A stretch of DNA of 64,000 nt from positions 98,623-162,622 of the forward strand of contig NZ_JAQQLF010000010.1 of NCBI RefSeq assembly GCF_028548455.1, written 5' to 3'. Below are positions 43,010-52,090 of this stretch, one piece after another; the first letter of the stretch is position 1; each line of letters opens with the position of its first letter. The notes beneath the pieces were generated by a model that worked only from the letters and a program-made list of their open reading frames with translations, was not told the origin of the DNA and ran no database searches. The position numbers and the translations under genes were made by a program. Source of the stretch: Vogesella aquatica (lineage in GTDB: Bacteria > Pseudomonadota > Gammaproteobacteria > Burkholderiales > Chromobacteriaceae).

Positions 43010-43935
43010 GCGCGGGCCCCCTGGTAGCAGGACGTCACGCCGTCGCTGGTGAGCAGCGTGCGGTACATCTCGGGGCGGCGGTCGCGGAAGAAGCCCCAGC
43101 TCTGGCGCTCGGCGCGGATGGCGTCCAGGTCGAAGCGGTGCAGCAGGATGGCTTCTTCGCTGCGGCCGGCTTCCTGTACCTTTTGGCCGGTGTGGTCGGC
43201 GATGAAGCTGCTGCCGTAGAAGGTGGCGGTCAGCCCCTGCTGGCGCGGGTTGCCGTTGCCGTTGCCGATACCGGTTTCGCTGCCGATACGGTTGGCCGCC
43301 ACCAGCGGCAGCATGTTGGCCGCGGCGTGGCCCTGCATGGTGCGCTGCCAGTGGCCGGACGAGTCGTAGTGGGCGCTGAACGGCTCGCTGCCGATGATGG
43401 TGGGGAAGCACAGCACGTCGGCGCCCATCAGCGCCAGGCTGCGCGCGGTTTCCGGGTACCACTGGTCCCAGCAGATGCCGATGCCGATCTTGCCGACGCG
43501 GGTGTCCCACACCTTGAAGCCGGTGTCGCCGGGGGTGAAGTAGAACTTTTCGGTGTAGCCCGGCCCGTCCGGAATATGCGTCTTGCGGTACACGCCCAGC
43601 ACGCGGCCATCGCTGTCGGCCACGGCAATACTGTTGTAGGCGGCGTTGCCGGCGCGTTCGAAAAAGCCGATGGGGATGACCACGCCCAGCTCGCCGGCCA
43701 GGCGGGCAAAGCGGGCGATGCCGGGGTGGCCTTCGAACGGCTGCGCCAGCTGCAGGTGGTCCACGTGCTGGTCGATGCAGAAGTAGGGCTGCATGAACAG
43801 CTCGGGGCACAGCACCAGCTGCGCGCCGGCGGCGGCGGCCTGGCGGATCAGCCGTTCGGCGCGGTCCATATTGTCTTCGGCTTGCCAGCTGCCGGAGGCC
43901 ATCTGGACGGCGGCTACAGTCAGGTTTCGGCTCAT
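43006..43935 (-). CDS. aguB: N-carbamoylputrescine amidase
   Basis: A 309-residue nitrilase-superfamily enzyme that hydrolyses N-carbamoylputrescine to putrescine, CO2 and ammonia. Catalytic triad visible: Glu in LVLCPELFMQPYFC, Lys in YRKTHIPDGPGYTEK, Cys in GIGICWDQWYPETAR. The start NLTVAAVQMASGSWQAEDNM and KFYFTPGDTGFKVWDTRVG fit AguB. It is translationally coupled to the potF-like gene (4-bp overlap) and lies 34 bp after aguA. A ribosome site GGAG precedes the ATG. Confidence 0.95.
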   Translation of the reverse strand: MSRNLTVAAVQMASGSWQAEDNMDRAERLIRQAAAAGAQLVLCPELFMQPYFCIDQHVDHLQLAQPFEGHPGIARFARLAGELGVVIPIGFFERAGNAAYNSIAVADSDGRVLGVYRKTHIPDGPGYTEKFYFTPGDTGFKVWDTRVGKIGIGICWDQWYPETARSLALMGADVLCFPTIIGSEPFSAHYDSSGHWQRTMQGHAAANMLPLVAANRIGSETGIGNGNGNPRQQGLTATFYGSSFIADHTGQKVQEAGRSEEAILLHRFDLDAIRAERQSWGFFRDRRPEMYRTLLTSDGVTSCYQGARA

Positions 43936-43969
43936 GGTGTTCTCCTTGGTGTGTTGTGTGTGGCCAGGT

Positions 43970-45001
43970 TCAGACGGCCGGCTGTTGCTGGGTGGAGCAG
44001 TGCAGGCTGCCGCCGCCGATGGAGATGGCGGTTACCGGTAGCAGCACCACTTCGCGGCCCGGAAAGGCCTGGGCAAACACGGCGCGTGCGGCGTCGTCTT
44101 CGGCTACGCCGAAGGCGGTACTGATTACCGCGCCGTTTGCCAGGATGTAGTTGGCGTAGCAGTCGCAATAGCGTTCGCTGTCGTAGCGTTGGGTGACCTG
44201 TGGCGACGGCAGCTCCAGAAAGCTGAACGGGCGGCCGCGTGCGTCGCTGGCCAGCGCCAGCGCGCGGCGGTTTTCGCGCAGGATGTAGTAGTAGTCGCCC
44301 TGGTCTGGCGTGGCGCCCTGGCACAGCACGCGGCCCGGTGCGATGAACGAGGCGATGCCGTCCACATGGCCGTTGGTTTCCACCTCCATCGGGTTGCCCG
44401 GCAGCCAGATCACCTTGCGGATGCCCAGCATGCGGCCCAGCTCTTCTTCGATGTCGGCGCGGCTCAGACCCGGGTTGCGGTTGGGGTGCAGCAGGCAGCT
44501 TTCGGTGGTGAGCAGCGTGCCTTCGCCGTCTACGTAGAACGAGCCGCCTTCCAGAATCATGTCGCTGTTGAACAGCGTGGCACCGGCGTGGCGGGCGATG
44601 TCCTGCGCCAGCTGCTGGCAGCCGTCGTAGGGCTGGTACTTGTTGCCCCAGGCGTTGAAGCGGAACGCCGCTGCGGCCAACTGCCCGCCCTTGCCTTGCA
44701 GGAAAACGGGGCCACAATCGCGTACCCAGTTGTCTTCGGCCGCTACCGGCAGCACGGTGACCGTGGGGCCGCACAGTTCGCGCGCCTGCGCCGCCAGGCT
44801 GTGGTGCGCGGCCACCACACAACGCTGGTAGCGGGCGATGGTGCGCGCGGTGAGCGCAAACTCGGCCACCACCTGGGCGTAGTGCTCGCCCCATAGCTCT
44901 TCGCGGTCGGCCAGCATCGGCCAGCCCAGCCAGGTAGTGTGCTGGGTTTCCCATTCGGCGGGCATGCGGTAGCCCTGTACGCGTGCATCAAAACGTCCCA
45001 T
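43970..45001 (-). CDS. aguA: Agmatine deiminase (cytosolic)
   Basis: A 343-residue agmatine deiminase. Start MPAEWETQHTTWLGWPMLAD is typical. Active-site motifs: NWVRDCGPVFLQGK, MILEGGSFYVDGEGTLLTTE, ETNGHVDGIASFIAPGRVL (His) and the catalytic Cys in IGGGSLHCSTQQQPA. No signal peptide, in contrast to the paralogue at 40404. The stop region happens to contain a Neisseria-type DUS decamer (43969-43978), best seen as chance. First gene of aguA-aguB-potF-like, divergent from a LysR gene. Confidence 0.95.
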   Translation of the reverse strand: MGRFDARVQGYRMPAEWETQHTTWLGWPMLADREELWGEHYAQVVAEFALTARTIARYQRCVVAAHHSLAAQARELCGPTVTVLPVAAEDNWVRDCGPVFLQGKGGQLAAAAFRFNAWGNKYQPYDGCQQLAQDIARHAGATLFNSDMILEGGSFYVDGEGTLLTTESCLLHPNRNPGLSRADIEEELGRMLGIRKVIWLPGNPMEVETNGHVDGIASFIAPGRVLCQGATPDQGDYYYILRENRRALALASDARGRPFSFLELPSPQVTQRYDSERYCDCYANYILANGAVISTAFGVAEDDAARAVFAQAFPGREVVLLPVTAISIGGGSLHCSTQQQPAV

Positions 45002-45095
45002 CTGCTTTGCCTCCTGTTGTGATGGGCGTATTGTGGCGCTAGCATGACTTTAGAAAAATTGATGTTTATTGCAGGTATTGAACAGGTTTTCTCAT

Positions 45096-45989
45096 ATGAA
45101 CAAGCCGCGTATCCCGTCCTTGCGCCTGCTAGGTGGCTTCGAGGCCGCTGCCAGGCTGGGCAGTTTTTCCCGTGCTGCCGAGGAGCTTTATCTGTCGCAG
45201 TCCGCCATCAGTCACCAGATCCAGCAGCTGGAAGAGCAGCTGGGCCAGCCACTGTTTAGCCGTGTCGGGCGCGGGGTGGAGCTGACGGTAGCGGGCGAGG
45301 TGCTGCTGCGCAGCGTGCAGCTGTCGCTGGATGCGCTGCGTAGCGGGCTGGCGCGCATCGGTACCTACCTCGACCCCGGCCTGGTGGTGCTGGTGTGCCC
45401 GGCGCCGCTGCAGCAGGGCTGGCTGCTGCCCAGGTTGGCCGCATTGCAGCAGGCATTGCCGGGCGTGTGCCCGCTGCTGTCTACCGATGAGACGGCGCGT
45501 TATGTGGACGAGCTGGACGTGGATATCAATATCGTGGCGCGGCCGCTGCAACAGCCCGGCTTGCTGGAGCAGCCGTGGTTACAGGACGAGCAGCTGCTGG
45601 TGGCCAGCCCGGCGCTGGCGCAGCGGCTGGCCGGGCTGCCGCTGGCCGAGCACCCCGCCCACGTCAGCCTGCTGTGCCTGGAGCGTACGCTGACGGCCGG
45701 CAGCGGCCACGAGGCGCTACCGGCAATGCTGGCAGGCTTCCGGCGCAGCCTGATTCTGGATGATGCCCGCCTGTTGCAAGATGCCGCCGAGCGCGGCCTG
45801 GGCGTGGCCTGGCTATCGCGTTGGCAGGTGGCCGATGCGTCGGCTGGTGGCCGTTTGCAGATGGTGGCCGGCTACCCGGCGCAGGCTGGCCAGCAGTGGT
45901 GGATTGCCCGCGCCGCTGGCGACACCCGGGCGCCGCTGGTGGCGCAGCTGTATCAGTGGCTGCTGGACGAAGCGGCCACCACGGGCTGA
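45096..45989 (+). CDS. LysR-family regulator of the agmatine locus
   Basis: A 297-residue GcvA-type LysR protein. HTH region IPSLRLLGGFEAAARLGSFS, RAAEELYLSQSAISHQIQQLEEQLG and LFSRVGRGVELTVAGEVLL. The effector domain runs from GLVVLVCPAPLQQGWLLPRL onward with AERGLGVAWLSRW near the end. Start at 45096 preferred, as the upstream nine codons do not belong to the family. It is divergent from aguA with a 94-bp gap, so probable activator or repressor of polyamine genes. Its 3' end overlaps the convergent lipase-like gene by 37 bp. Confidence 0.9.
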   Translation: MNKPRIPSLRLLGGFEAAARLGSFSRAAEELYLSQSAISHQIQQLEEQLGQPLFSRVGRGVELTVAGEVLLRSVQLSLDALRSGLARIGTYLDPGLVVLVCPAPLQQGWLLPRLAALQQALPGVCPLLSTDETARYVDELDVDINIVARPLQQPGLLEQPWLQDEQLLVASPALAQRLAGLPLAEHPAHVSLLCLERTLTAGSGHEALPAMLAGFRRSLILDDARLLQDAAERGLGVAWLSRWQVADASAGGRLQMVAGYPAQAGQQWWIARAAGDTRAPLVAQLYQWLLDEAATTG

Positions 45990-47143
45990 GCGGCGGCCTG
46001 GCCGGCTTGCAGCACGCTGCGCGCCACGCCCAGTTGCCAGTCGAAGTAGGGGTTGAAGGTAAGGCGGGCGTGCACCTTGCCGGGCTCGCGGTAGCCCCAG
46101 TCGCTGTACCATACGGTGGCGCCGTGCTGGCAGGCGGCCACCCCGGCGTCCTCCTGGCCGTTACGGCACATACGCAGGCTGCCGTCTTGCCCGTACAGCG
46201 GGTTGGCCGGCGCAAACAGCACGCCCATGTGCGAAAACTGGCTGATGCGCTGCTGCGGCAGGTAGTCGCTTTGCCATAGCTGGCGCGGGTCCTGCGTGCT
46301 GCCGGCTTGCCGGCCATACCACACCAGGCGGCTGGCCGGATGGGTAAAGCGCTGCTGGAACAGGCGGCGTGCCTCGCCCACATCCACTACCGAGTCGTGT
46401 TCGGCCAGCACCATCAAGGCCGGTTTGTCGTACGGTTTGGCCGCCAGCGCCGACAACACGGCGCTGCTGCTGCGGTAAAACAGGCCAAAGCCGTTGGTGG
46501 GCACATTCAGGTAGCGCACCGGGGTTTGCTGCACGCCCTCGTCCGGCTGGCGCAGCCACGGCTTGATGGGGGCAACCCACGGTGCCAGCCAGTCGATGCG
46601 GCTATCCGATTTGAACGCCGGCGAAAACAGCAGCACGCCGGCCACGCGCGGGTCGGCCATGGCTTGCAGCATCACCAGGTTGGCGCCGGTGGAAAAGCCG
46701 CCCACATACACGGGCAAGCCTTCGCGCTGCAGCAGCGCCGTTTGTTGTGCCACCAGCGTTTGCCAGTCTTGGTATTGCGCGGCCATCAGGTCGGCCGGTT
46801 TGCTGCCGTGGCCGGGCAATAGCACGCTGCGCACCAGGTAGCCGGCTGCGGCCAACCCTGGCCCCAGGTCGCTAAACGAATACGGCGAATCGCCCAGCCC
46901 GTGTACCAGCAGGATGGCGCCACGCGGCGTGCCGGTGGGTTGCCATTGCTGCGGGCTGTTGTAGGCCAGCTCGTCCTGTGGCGCGGCGGTAACAAACTGG
47001 CGGCGCTGCTGCAGCCAGTGCCGGGTTTGCTGCTGATAGCTGGCAAAGTCGGCCTGGCCCAGTGGTGGCAAGGCGTCCGGGGGGCGGGTCTGGCTGCAGC
47101 CCGTGGCGAGCAGGGCGAGCAGCAGAAAGGGTGTCCGTTTCAT
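45953..47143 (-). CDS. Alpha/beta hydrolase lipoprotein (lipase/esterase-like)
   Basis: A 396-residue lipoprotein. The signal MKRTPFLLLALLATGC ends in a lipobox-like ATGC, so it is probably lipid-anchored. The hydrolase core shows ILLVHGLGDSPYSFSDLGPG (oxyanion HG), LLPGHGSKPADL, the nucleophile elbow VGGFSTGANLVML (Ser in GFSTG), VLAEHDSVVDVGEA (Asp) and ISQFSHMGVLFAP (His). This order fits serine esterases/monoacylglycerol-lipase-like enzymes; the substrate is not clear. The start at 47143 follows the lipobox logic; the longer open frame is excluded. C-terminal tail poor in structure (VVAASSSSH). Confidence 0.88.
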   Translation of the reverse strand: MKRTPFLLLALLATGCSQTRPPDALPPLGQADFASYQQQTRHWLQQRRQFVTAAPQDELAYNSPQQWQPTGTPRGAILLVHGLGDSPYSFSDLGPGLAAAGYLVRSVLLPGHGSKPADLMAAQYQDWQTLVAQQTALLQREGLPVYVGGFSTGANLVMLQAMADPRVAGVLLFSPAFKSDSRIDWLAPWVAPIKPWLRQPDEGVQQTPVRYLNVPTNGFGLFYRSSSAVLSALAAKPYDKPALMVLAEHDSVVDVGEARRLFQQRFTHPASRLVWYGRQAGSTQDPRQLWQSDYLPQQRISQFSHMGVLFAPANPLYGQDGSLRMCRNGQEDAGVAACQHGATVWYSDWGYREPGKVHARLTFNPYFDWQLGVARSVLQAGQAAAQPVVAASSSSH

Positions 47144-47789
47144 CGGGTGGTGTGCGAGATGGCTGGGCAAAAGAGCATGGAGTAGGCACGGCCAGCGTAA
47201 GTTTCGCGGTGGCGGGTGGCGGGCAATATGGTTGTTGCAATGCAGCAAGCCAGCGTCTAGGCTGAAAGCGAGGATACTCCTCGTGTTGTCTCCATCACTC
47301 GGCAGTCTTGCGCCACACCCGCTACCCCATGGCGGGTTTTTTTTGCCTATGTCCCCGCAGCGGGTTGGTGGCTAGATTCCAGGCATGCCGTCGCGAGTCC
47401 TTGCCCGACCTCTCCGCCTGCCTCCACTGTACCGTGCCGGCCTCGCCACAGATCGGCAGGGGATGGCAGCGCGGTTTACGGCACTACCGGCAACTGGATG
47501 CGTTGCCGATACTGTCTTTCCAATGGGGTCCGCCGGCGGCGGGCACGCTGCTTACGGTCAAGCCTTATAGCGGCCAGGTATTGATCCCTGCCTGGACGTG
47601 GATGGCCGCTTTCCTGTTGGAAAGCGGCCATTTCATGTTGGCTCAAACGTCCGCTATGGCGGGGCGCCGGTGATCCGCTATTGCCAGGTCTGCGGCACGC
47701 TGCGCAAGGCGCTGGATGTTGACTTCACCATGCTGCGCCACGTCGCTGCAGCGGTGAAGGTTGGCCGCAGATGCCCGCAGCTTGGTCAC
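47144..47789. other. 646-bp gap with a strong hairpin-terminator (47317-47344) and no clear gene
   Basis: ACCCGC (47317-47322) pairs with GCGGGT (47332-47337), followed by eight T residues, with no gene end nearby. The sequence on both sides looks like remnants found at phage C4/Icd-like loci, which is recalled resemblance only. Several open frames exist but none has a protein family I recognise. A TTGGCCGCA copy is at 47761-47769, near the end of the MFS gene. Confidence 0.4.
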
Positions 47790-48995
47790 TCAGTGCGCCG
47801 TTACCGGCCGGGTGGTACGGGCCTGTGGATCATGCCCGGCGCGGCGATCCAATACGCCGGACCAGGTCGTTAGCAGCCAGGCGGCCAGTACGATCAGCGC
47901 GCCTATCCATGTAGTGTGCATGATGCCGAGGCTGGCCACGATGTGGCCGCCGGCCCAGGCACCGAAGGCAATGCCCAGGTTGAAGGCGGCAATATTGAGG
48001 CCGGAAGCCACGTCTACCGCCTGCGGTGCTACCCGCTCTGCCTGCTGTACCACGTACAGCTGCAGCCCTGCCACGTTGCCAAACGCTACCGCACCCCATA
48101 GCAGCACGGTCAGCACCACCAGCCATGTCGATGCAGCGGTCAGCATCAGCAACAGCAACACGGCGGCCAGGCCGGCAAAGATGATCTGCAGCGCCCGCAC
48201 CGGGCCCAAGCGGTCGGCCAGACGGCCGCCCCATACATTGCCTACAGCCACGCTCAGCCCATAAGCCAGCATCACCAGGCTGACTGCCTTGGCAGGAAAG
48301 CCGCTGACCTGTTGCAGCATCGGCGCCAGGTAGGTAAAGGCGGTGAAGGAGCCGCCGTAACCCAGCGCGGTCATGGCGTAGACCAGCAGCAGCCGCGGTT
48401 TGGCAAGCACTGCCAGCTGGCTGGCCAGCGTGGCGGGGGCCGGACGCGGAAGGTTGTGCGGTACCAGCAGCAGGCTGCCGACAAAAGCCACGATGCCCAG
48501 CAGCGATACTGCCAGAAAGGTAGTCTGCCAGCCGAACAGCTGGCCGATCCAGGTGCCCAGCGGCACGCCGCTGACCAGGGCAACCGTCAAGCCGGAGAAC
48601 ATCATGGCAATGGCGCTGGCTGCTTTCTCGCGCGCTACCAGGCCGGTGGCGATGGTAGAACCGATGGAGAAAAACACGCCGTGCGCCAGCCCGGTGAGGA
48701 TGCGCGCCATGATCAGCGCCTGGTAGCCGGGGGCTTGCCACGCTACCAGATTGCCCACGGTGAACAGCGCCATCAGGCTCAGCAGCAGCGCCTTGCGCGG
48801 CATGCGGCTGCTGAGCGCGGTCAGCAGGGGCGCACCGATGGCCACGCCCATGGCGTACAGGCTGACCAGTAGCCCGGCAGACGGCAGTGACACCTGCAGG
48901 TCGGCGGCAATGGTGGGGATAAGACCGACAATCACGAACTCCGTGGTGCCGATGGCAAAGGCGCTCAGGGTGAGTGCCCAAAGGGCTAGTGGCAT
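47790..48995 (-). CDS. MFS exporter of the DHA1 (AraJ/YdhP/NepI-like) group
   Basis: A 401-residue twelve-span transporter. The first segment ALWALTLSAFAIGTTEFVIVGLIPTIA followed by SLPSAGLLVSLYAMGVAIGAPLL is the DHA1 start. The loop GARMPRK-like SSRMPRKALLLSLM and GLAHGVFFSIGSTIA are motif A and C regions. It probably exports sugars, purine nucleosides or drugs; the exact substrate is unknown. Divergent from the LysR gene at 49066 with a 70-bp gap, a pairing typical for inducible exporters. Confidence 0.92.
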   Translation of the reverse strand: MPLALWALTLSAFAIGTTEFVIVGLIPTIAADLQVSLPSAGLLVSLYAMGVAIGAPLLTALSSRMPRKALLLSLMALFTVGNLVAWQAPGYQALIMARILTGLAHGVFFSIGSTIATGLVAREKAASAIAMMFSGLTVALVSGVPLGTWIGQLFGWQTTFLAVSLLGIVAFVGSLLLVPHNLPRPAPATLASQLAVLAKPRLLLVYAMTALGYGGSFTAFTYLAPMLQQVSGFPAKAVSLVMLAYGLSVAVGNVWGGRLADRLGPVRALQIIFAGLAAVLLLLMLTAASTWLVVLTVLLWGAVAFGNVAGLQLYVVQQAERVAPQAVDVASGLNIAAFNLGIAFGAWAGGHIVASLGIMHTTWIGALIVLAAWLLTTWSGVLDRRAGHDPQARTTRPVTAH

Positions 48996-49065
48996 GAACC
49001 GCTCCTTGGTTGACAGGGAATGCGGCGATTATCTGTGCTTGCAGTACCGATAAAAATAGCGGTAA

Positions 49066-50013
49066 ATGGCAATATCTTTTGACTTGAAATCAACAATGTT
49101 ATCCAGTGAAACCTTGCGCGTCTTCGTGGCCGTGGTCGAGGCCGGCTCATTTACGGCGGCTGCCGAACGGTTGGGGCTGACCCCGTCCGGCATCAGCCGC
49201 AGCATTGCCAAACTCGAGAAGCAGCTGGGGGTACGCTTGATTACCCGCACCACGCGCCGGCTGGACCTGACGGCGGAAGGGCAGTGGCTGCTGGCGAATG
49301 CGCGTGACGTCCTGACCCGGCTACAGGAAACCGCGCTGACGCTGCAGTCTGCCGCCGAGCACCCGTCCGGGCTGCTGCGCGTCAATGCCGCGACCCCGGT
49401 GTTCAACCATTTGCTGGCACCGCTGCTGCCGGCTTTTCAGGCCCGCTACCCGCGCATCCGTCTTGAACTGGTGAGTGGCGAGTCCATCGTCGACCTGATC
49501 GAAGAACGCGCCGACGTCGCGATACGGGTGGGGGCGCTGCAGGATTCCACCCTTAGCGCGCGGCTGCTGTGCCAAAGCCGTTTGCGCTTGCTGGCGGCGC
49601 CCGCTTACCTGCAGCGTTGCGGCCAACCCGACACGGTAGACGCGTTGGCCACACACAGCTTGCTGGGCTTTACCCAGCCTGCGTCGTTGAACATCTGGCC
49701 GTTGCGCCATGCCGGCGGTGACGGTTACCCGGTGCAGGCAGCCATCAGCACGTCTAATGGTGAAACCCTGCGCCACCTGGCGCTGAACGGTAGCGGCATC
49801 GCCTGCTTGTCGGATTTTCTGACAGCCGACGACCGCCGGGCGGGGCGGCTGGTGGAGGTGTTGCCGGCACAGACACTGGACTGGCAGCAGCCAATCTGGG
49901 CGGTGTATTACCGGCAGGGGTTTCTGGCTGCGCGGGTGTCACACTTCGTTGCATTTCTGGCCGAGCACTTGCAGCCACTTGGCCTGGATGGAATGCGGGC
50001 AAGCGCGCCTTGA
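49066..50013 (+). CDS. LysR-family regulator beside the MFS exporter
   Basis: A 315-residue LysR protein. HTH region SSETLRVFVAVVEAGSFTAA, AERLGLTPSGISRSIAKLEKQLG and TRRLDLTAEGQWLL. Effector domain with LLRVNAATPVFNHLLAPLLP, ELVSGESIVDLIEERADVAIRVG and ALNGSGIACLSDF. The second Met at 49096 may be the true start because the family begins about there; the region before it is AT-rich. Divergent control of the MFS gene is likely. Confidence 0.9.
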   Translation: MAISFDLKSTMLSSETLRVFVAVVEAGSFTAAAERLGLTPSGISRSIAKLEKQLGVRLITRTTRRLDLTAEGQWLLANARDVLTRLQETALTLQSAAEHPSGLLRVNAATPVFNHLLAPLLPAFQARYPRIRLELVSGESIVDLIEERADVAIRVGALQDSTLSARLLCQSRLRLLAAPAYLQRCGQPDTVDALATHSLLGFTQPASLNIWPLRHAGGDGYPVQAAISTSNGETLRHLALNGSGIACLSDFLTADDRRAGRLVEVLPAQTLDWQQPIWAVYYRQGFLAARVSHFVAFLAEHLQPLGLDGMRASAP

Positions 50014-50541
50014 AGTAAAGGTGTGGTTGAGGGTGAGCCAGTGGCCCGAGTGCATCGTAGTGATGCGTGTGCCCCTGTTAGCTGGCTATGGCTTCAGCGT
50101 ATGAAAGCAACGTGATGCCATGAGTGGTCAGTCGCGGCGCTGGTAATTGCTTAATGCCATAGGATTATTTCGGCTTGCCTTTCCTTGGCCGGGCCATCAG
50201 CGCAGCTCGGCTGCCTGCCTGTCTCGCTGCTGTCGTAAGTGCGGCCCGCAGGCCAGGCGTAGCGCGGTCGCTCCGCCGGTATTCAGCCCTCTTCCATGCA
50301 TGCAGATGTACGTGATGTCATTTACTTTTTTGGGATTTGGCTATTTGCCGGCCTGCGGGGTTGGCAGGGGGATTACCCATGCTTGGGGGGCTGGCGTCGC
50401 GGTGCTTGAGTAAGTGTGGTGGGAAAGTTGATTTTATAAGCGGTGTATATGTATCAATGTGACATTTTTAATGTAAATGCACTATTCTTACTCTGCACTC
50501 ACTTTGTCACTGACTAACAATACTGCAGGAAAGACCGCCCT
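50014..50541. promoter_or_regulatory. 528-bp gap before the adhesin/secretion genes; AT-rich promoter region at about 50415-50540
   Basis: No gene recognised. The last about 120 bases are markedly AT-rich (TGTATATGTATCAATGTGAC and following) and probably hold the promoter for the TolC-type gene. Near the start codon the stretch AAAGACCGCCC-(T/C)ATG is duplicated (50532-50544 and 50548-50562), giving two tandem ribosome-site/start-like units. Confidence 0.5.
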
Positions 50542-52080
50542 ATGAGAAAAGACCGCCCCATGCTTGCTTCCTTTGCCGTGTTGCGCCCCATGGCGGCAGC
50601 GGCGCTGTTGCTAGGTTTGTCGGCATGCGCGTCCGTTGATCTGGCGCCATTGAGCTCTGCCGAAGTCCAGAAAACGGTGAGTGCAGACCGCCAGGCGCTA
50701 GACAAGGAAGTGGAACCGCTGGCGGGCGAGTTGACACTGGAGGAGGCCATTGCCCGAGCCATCCAGTACAACGCCGAGCGTCGCGTACGGTTGATGGAAG
50801 AGGCCGTGGCGGCTGGCCAGTTCGAGTTAGGCAACTTCGATATGCTACCCCGTCTGGTAGCTAGCGCCGGTTACCGCGACCGTGACAGTGATTTGATTTC
50901 CCGCAGCAAGGACTCGGTGACCGGTGCACCGTCGCTGGCCAACCCGTCGATCTCATCCAGCCGTAGCGCGCTGTCCAGTGAGCTGGGCTTCAGCTGGAGC
51001 CTGCTGGATTTTGGCCAGAGCTACTACGCGGCCAAGCAGAATGCCGATCGCGTCCTCATCGCCGCCGAGCGCCGTCGCAAGGCGCTACATAATCTGGTCC
51101 AGGATGTGCGTACCGCTTACTGGCGTGTGGTGGCCGCGGAAAAGCTGAACACGTCCATTCGCCAGACCATCCGCCAGGGTGAAGAAGCGCTGGCCGATGC
51201 CCGCAAAACCGAAGAAGAAAAGCTGAAATCGCCTTTGGAGCCGCTGCGCTACCAGCGTCAATTGCTGGAAAACCTGCGCATGCTCGAACTGGTGGAGCAA
51301 GAGCTGTCTACGGCGCGTATCGAGCTGGCCGGGTTGACCCATCTGCCTATCCTGCAGGTACGCAATCTGGTCGAACCACGCAGTGCGGTAAGCACGGTAT
51401 GGCTGGATACCCCGGTGGAGCAGATGGAAACTTACGCGCTGTTGCAGAACCCGGATTTGCGGGAAAGCATTTACAACGCCCGTATCGCGCAGCAGGAAAC
51501 ACGGCGTGCCATGCTCAAGATGTTCCCAGGGCTATCTTTCAACTTCGCCGTCAAGAATAGCGACGATAGTTACCTGATCAACCAGACCTGGCAGGAAACC
51601 GGTGTGCAGGTTTCCTTCAACCTGCTGGGTTTCCTGTCCATGCCCGCCCAGCGCAAGCTGGCCGAAGCCGGTGTGACCCTGGCCGAGCAGAAGCGCATGG
51701 CGACGCAAATGGCGGTGGTGTCCCAGGTCAATATCGCCCGCCTGCAATACGCCAATGCCGCCGCGCAGTTCAACCGCGCCGACGCCATTGCCAGCGTGGA
51801 CCAACGCCTGGCCGATCACGTCAACAACCAGGTACTGGCCGAGCGCCAGACCAAGCTGGATAGCGTGTCGCAGCAGACGTCCTACATCCTGTCCACGCTG
51901 CGTCGTTACCAGGCACTGTCCAATGCGCAGGCCGCCGGCTCGCGCCTGCAGGCCAGCCTGGGGCTGGAGCTGCCGCTGGATGCCAGCCGGCAGACCTCGC
52001 TTGCCGAGCTGAAAACACAGGTAGCCAAGGCCTTGAACGCCTGGGAACAAGGCAAATTGCCAGCCGTAACCACCCCTTGA
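50542..52080 (+). CDS. TolC-type outer-membrane efflux lipoprotein
   Basis: A 512-residue outer-membrane factor. The leader ends with a lipobox LSAC (Cys29), so it should be a lipoprotein, as in NodT/OprM-type factors. The body carries long helical segments LEEAIARAIQYNAERRVRLM, SWSLLDFGQSYYAAKQNADRVL and a second repeat with QKRMATQMAVVSQVNIARLQY, typical of the OEP repeat. A second possible start at 50560. It heads a cluster with a periplasmic adaptor and the giant adhesin gene, so a type I secretion role is likely. No inner-membrane ABC exporter gene is inside the window. Confidence 0.88.
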   Translation: MRKDRPMLASFAVLRPMAAAALLLGLSACASVDLAPLSSAEVQKTVSADRQALDKEVEPLAGELTLEEAIARAIQYNAERRVRLMEEAVAAGQFELGNFDMLPRLVASAGYRDRDSDLISRSKDSVTGAPSLANPSISSSRSALSSELGFSWSLLDFGQSYYAAKQNADRVLIAAERRRKALHNLVQDVRTAYWRVVAAEKLNTSIRQTIRQGEEALADARKTEEEKLKSPLEPLRYQRQLLENLRMLELVEQELSTARIELAGLTHLPILQVRNLVEPRSAVSTVWLDTPVEQMETYALLQNPDLRESIYNARIAQQETRRAMLKMFPGLSFNFAVKNSDDSYLINQTWQETGVQVSFNLLGFLSMPAQRKLAEAGVTLAEQKRMATQMAVVSQVNIARLQYANAAAQFNRADAIASVDQRLADHVNNQVLAERQTKLDSVSQQTSYILSTLRRYQALSNAQAAGSRLQASLGLELPLDASRQTSLAELKTQVAKALNAWEQGKLPAVTTP

Positions 52081-52090
52081 TCGAATAGAA

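Noticed and set aside
43969..43978. One exact copy of the Neisseria DUS decamer (GCCGTCTGAA on the minus strand) at the aguA stop
   Set aside because: Only one copy was noticed; it reads Ala-Val-stop of aguA and is best explained by chance. It does not support Neisseria-type DUS in this genome.
47308..47673. A 121-codon open frame in the gap after the lipase-like gene
   Set aside because: No ribosome site, no family resemblance strong enough to call; mentioned only as part of a possible prophage relic.
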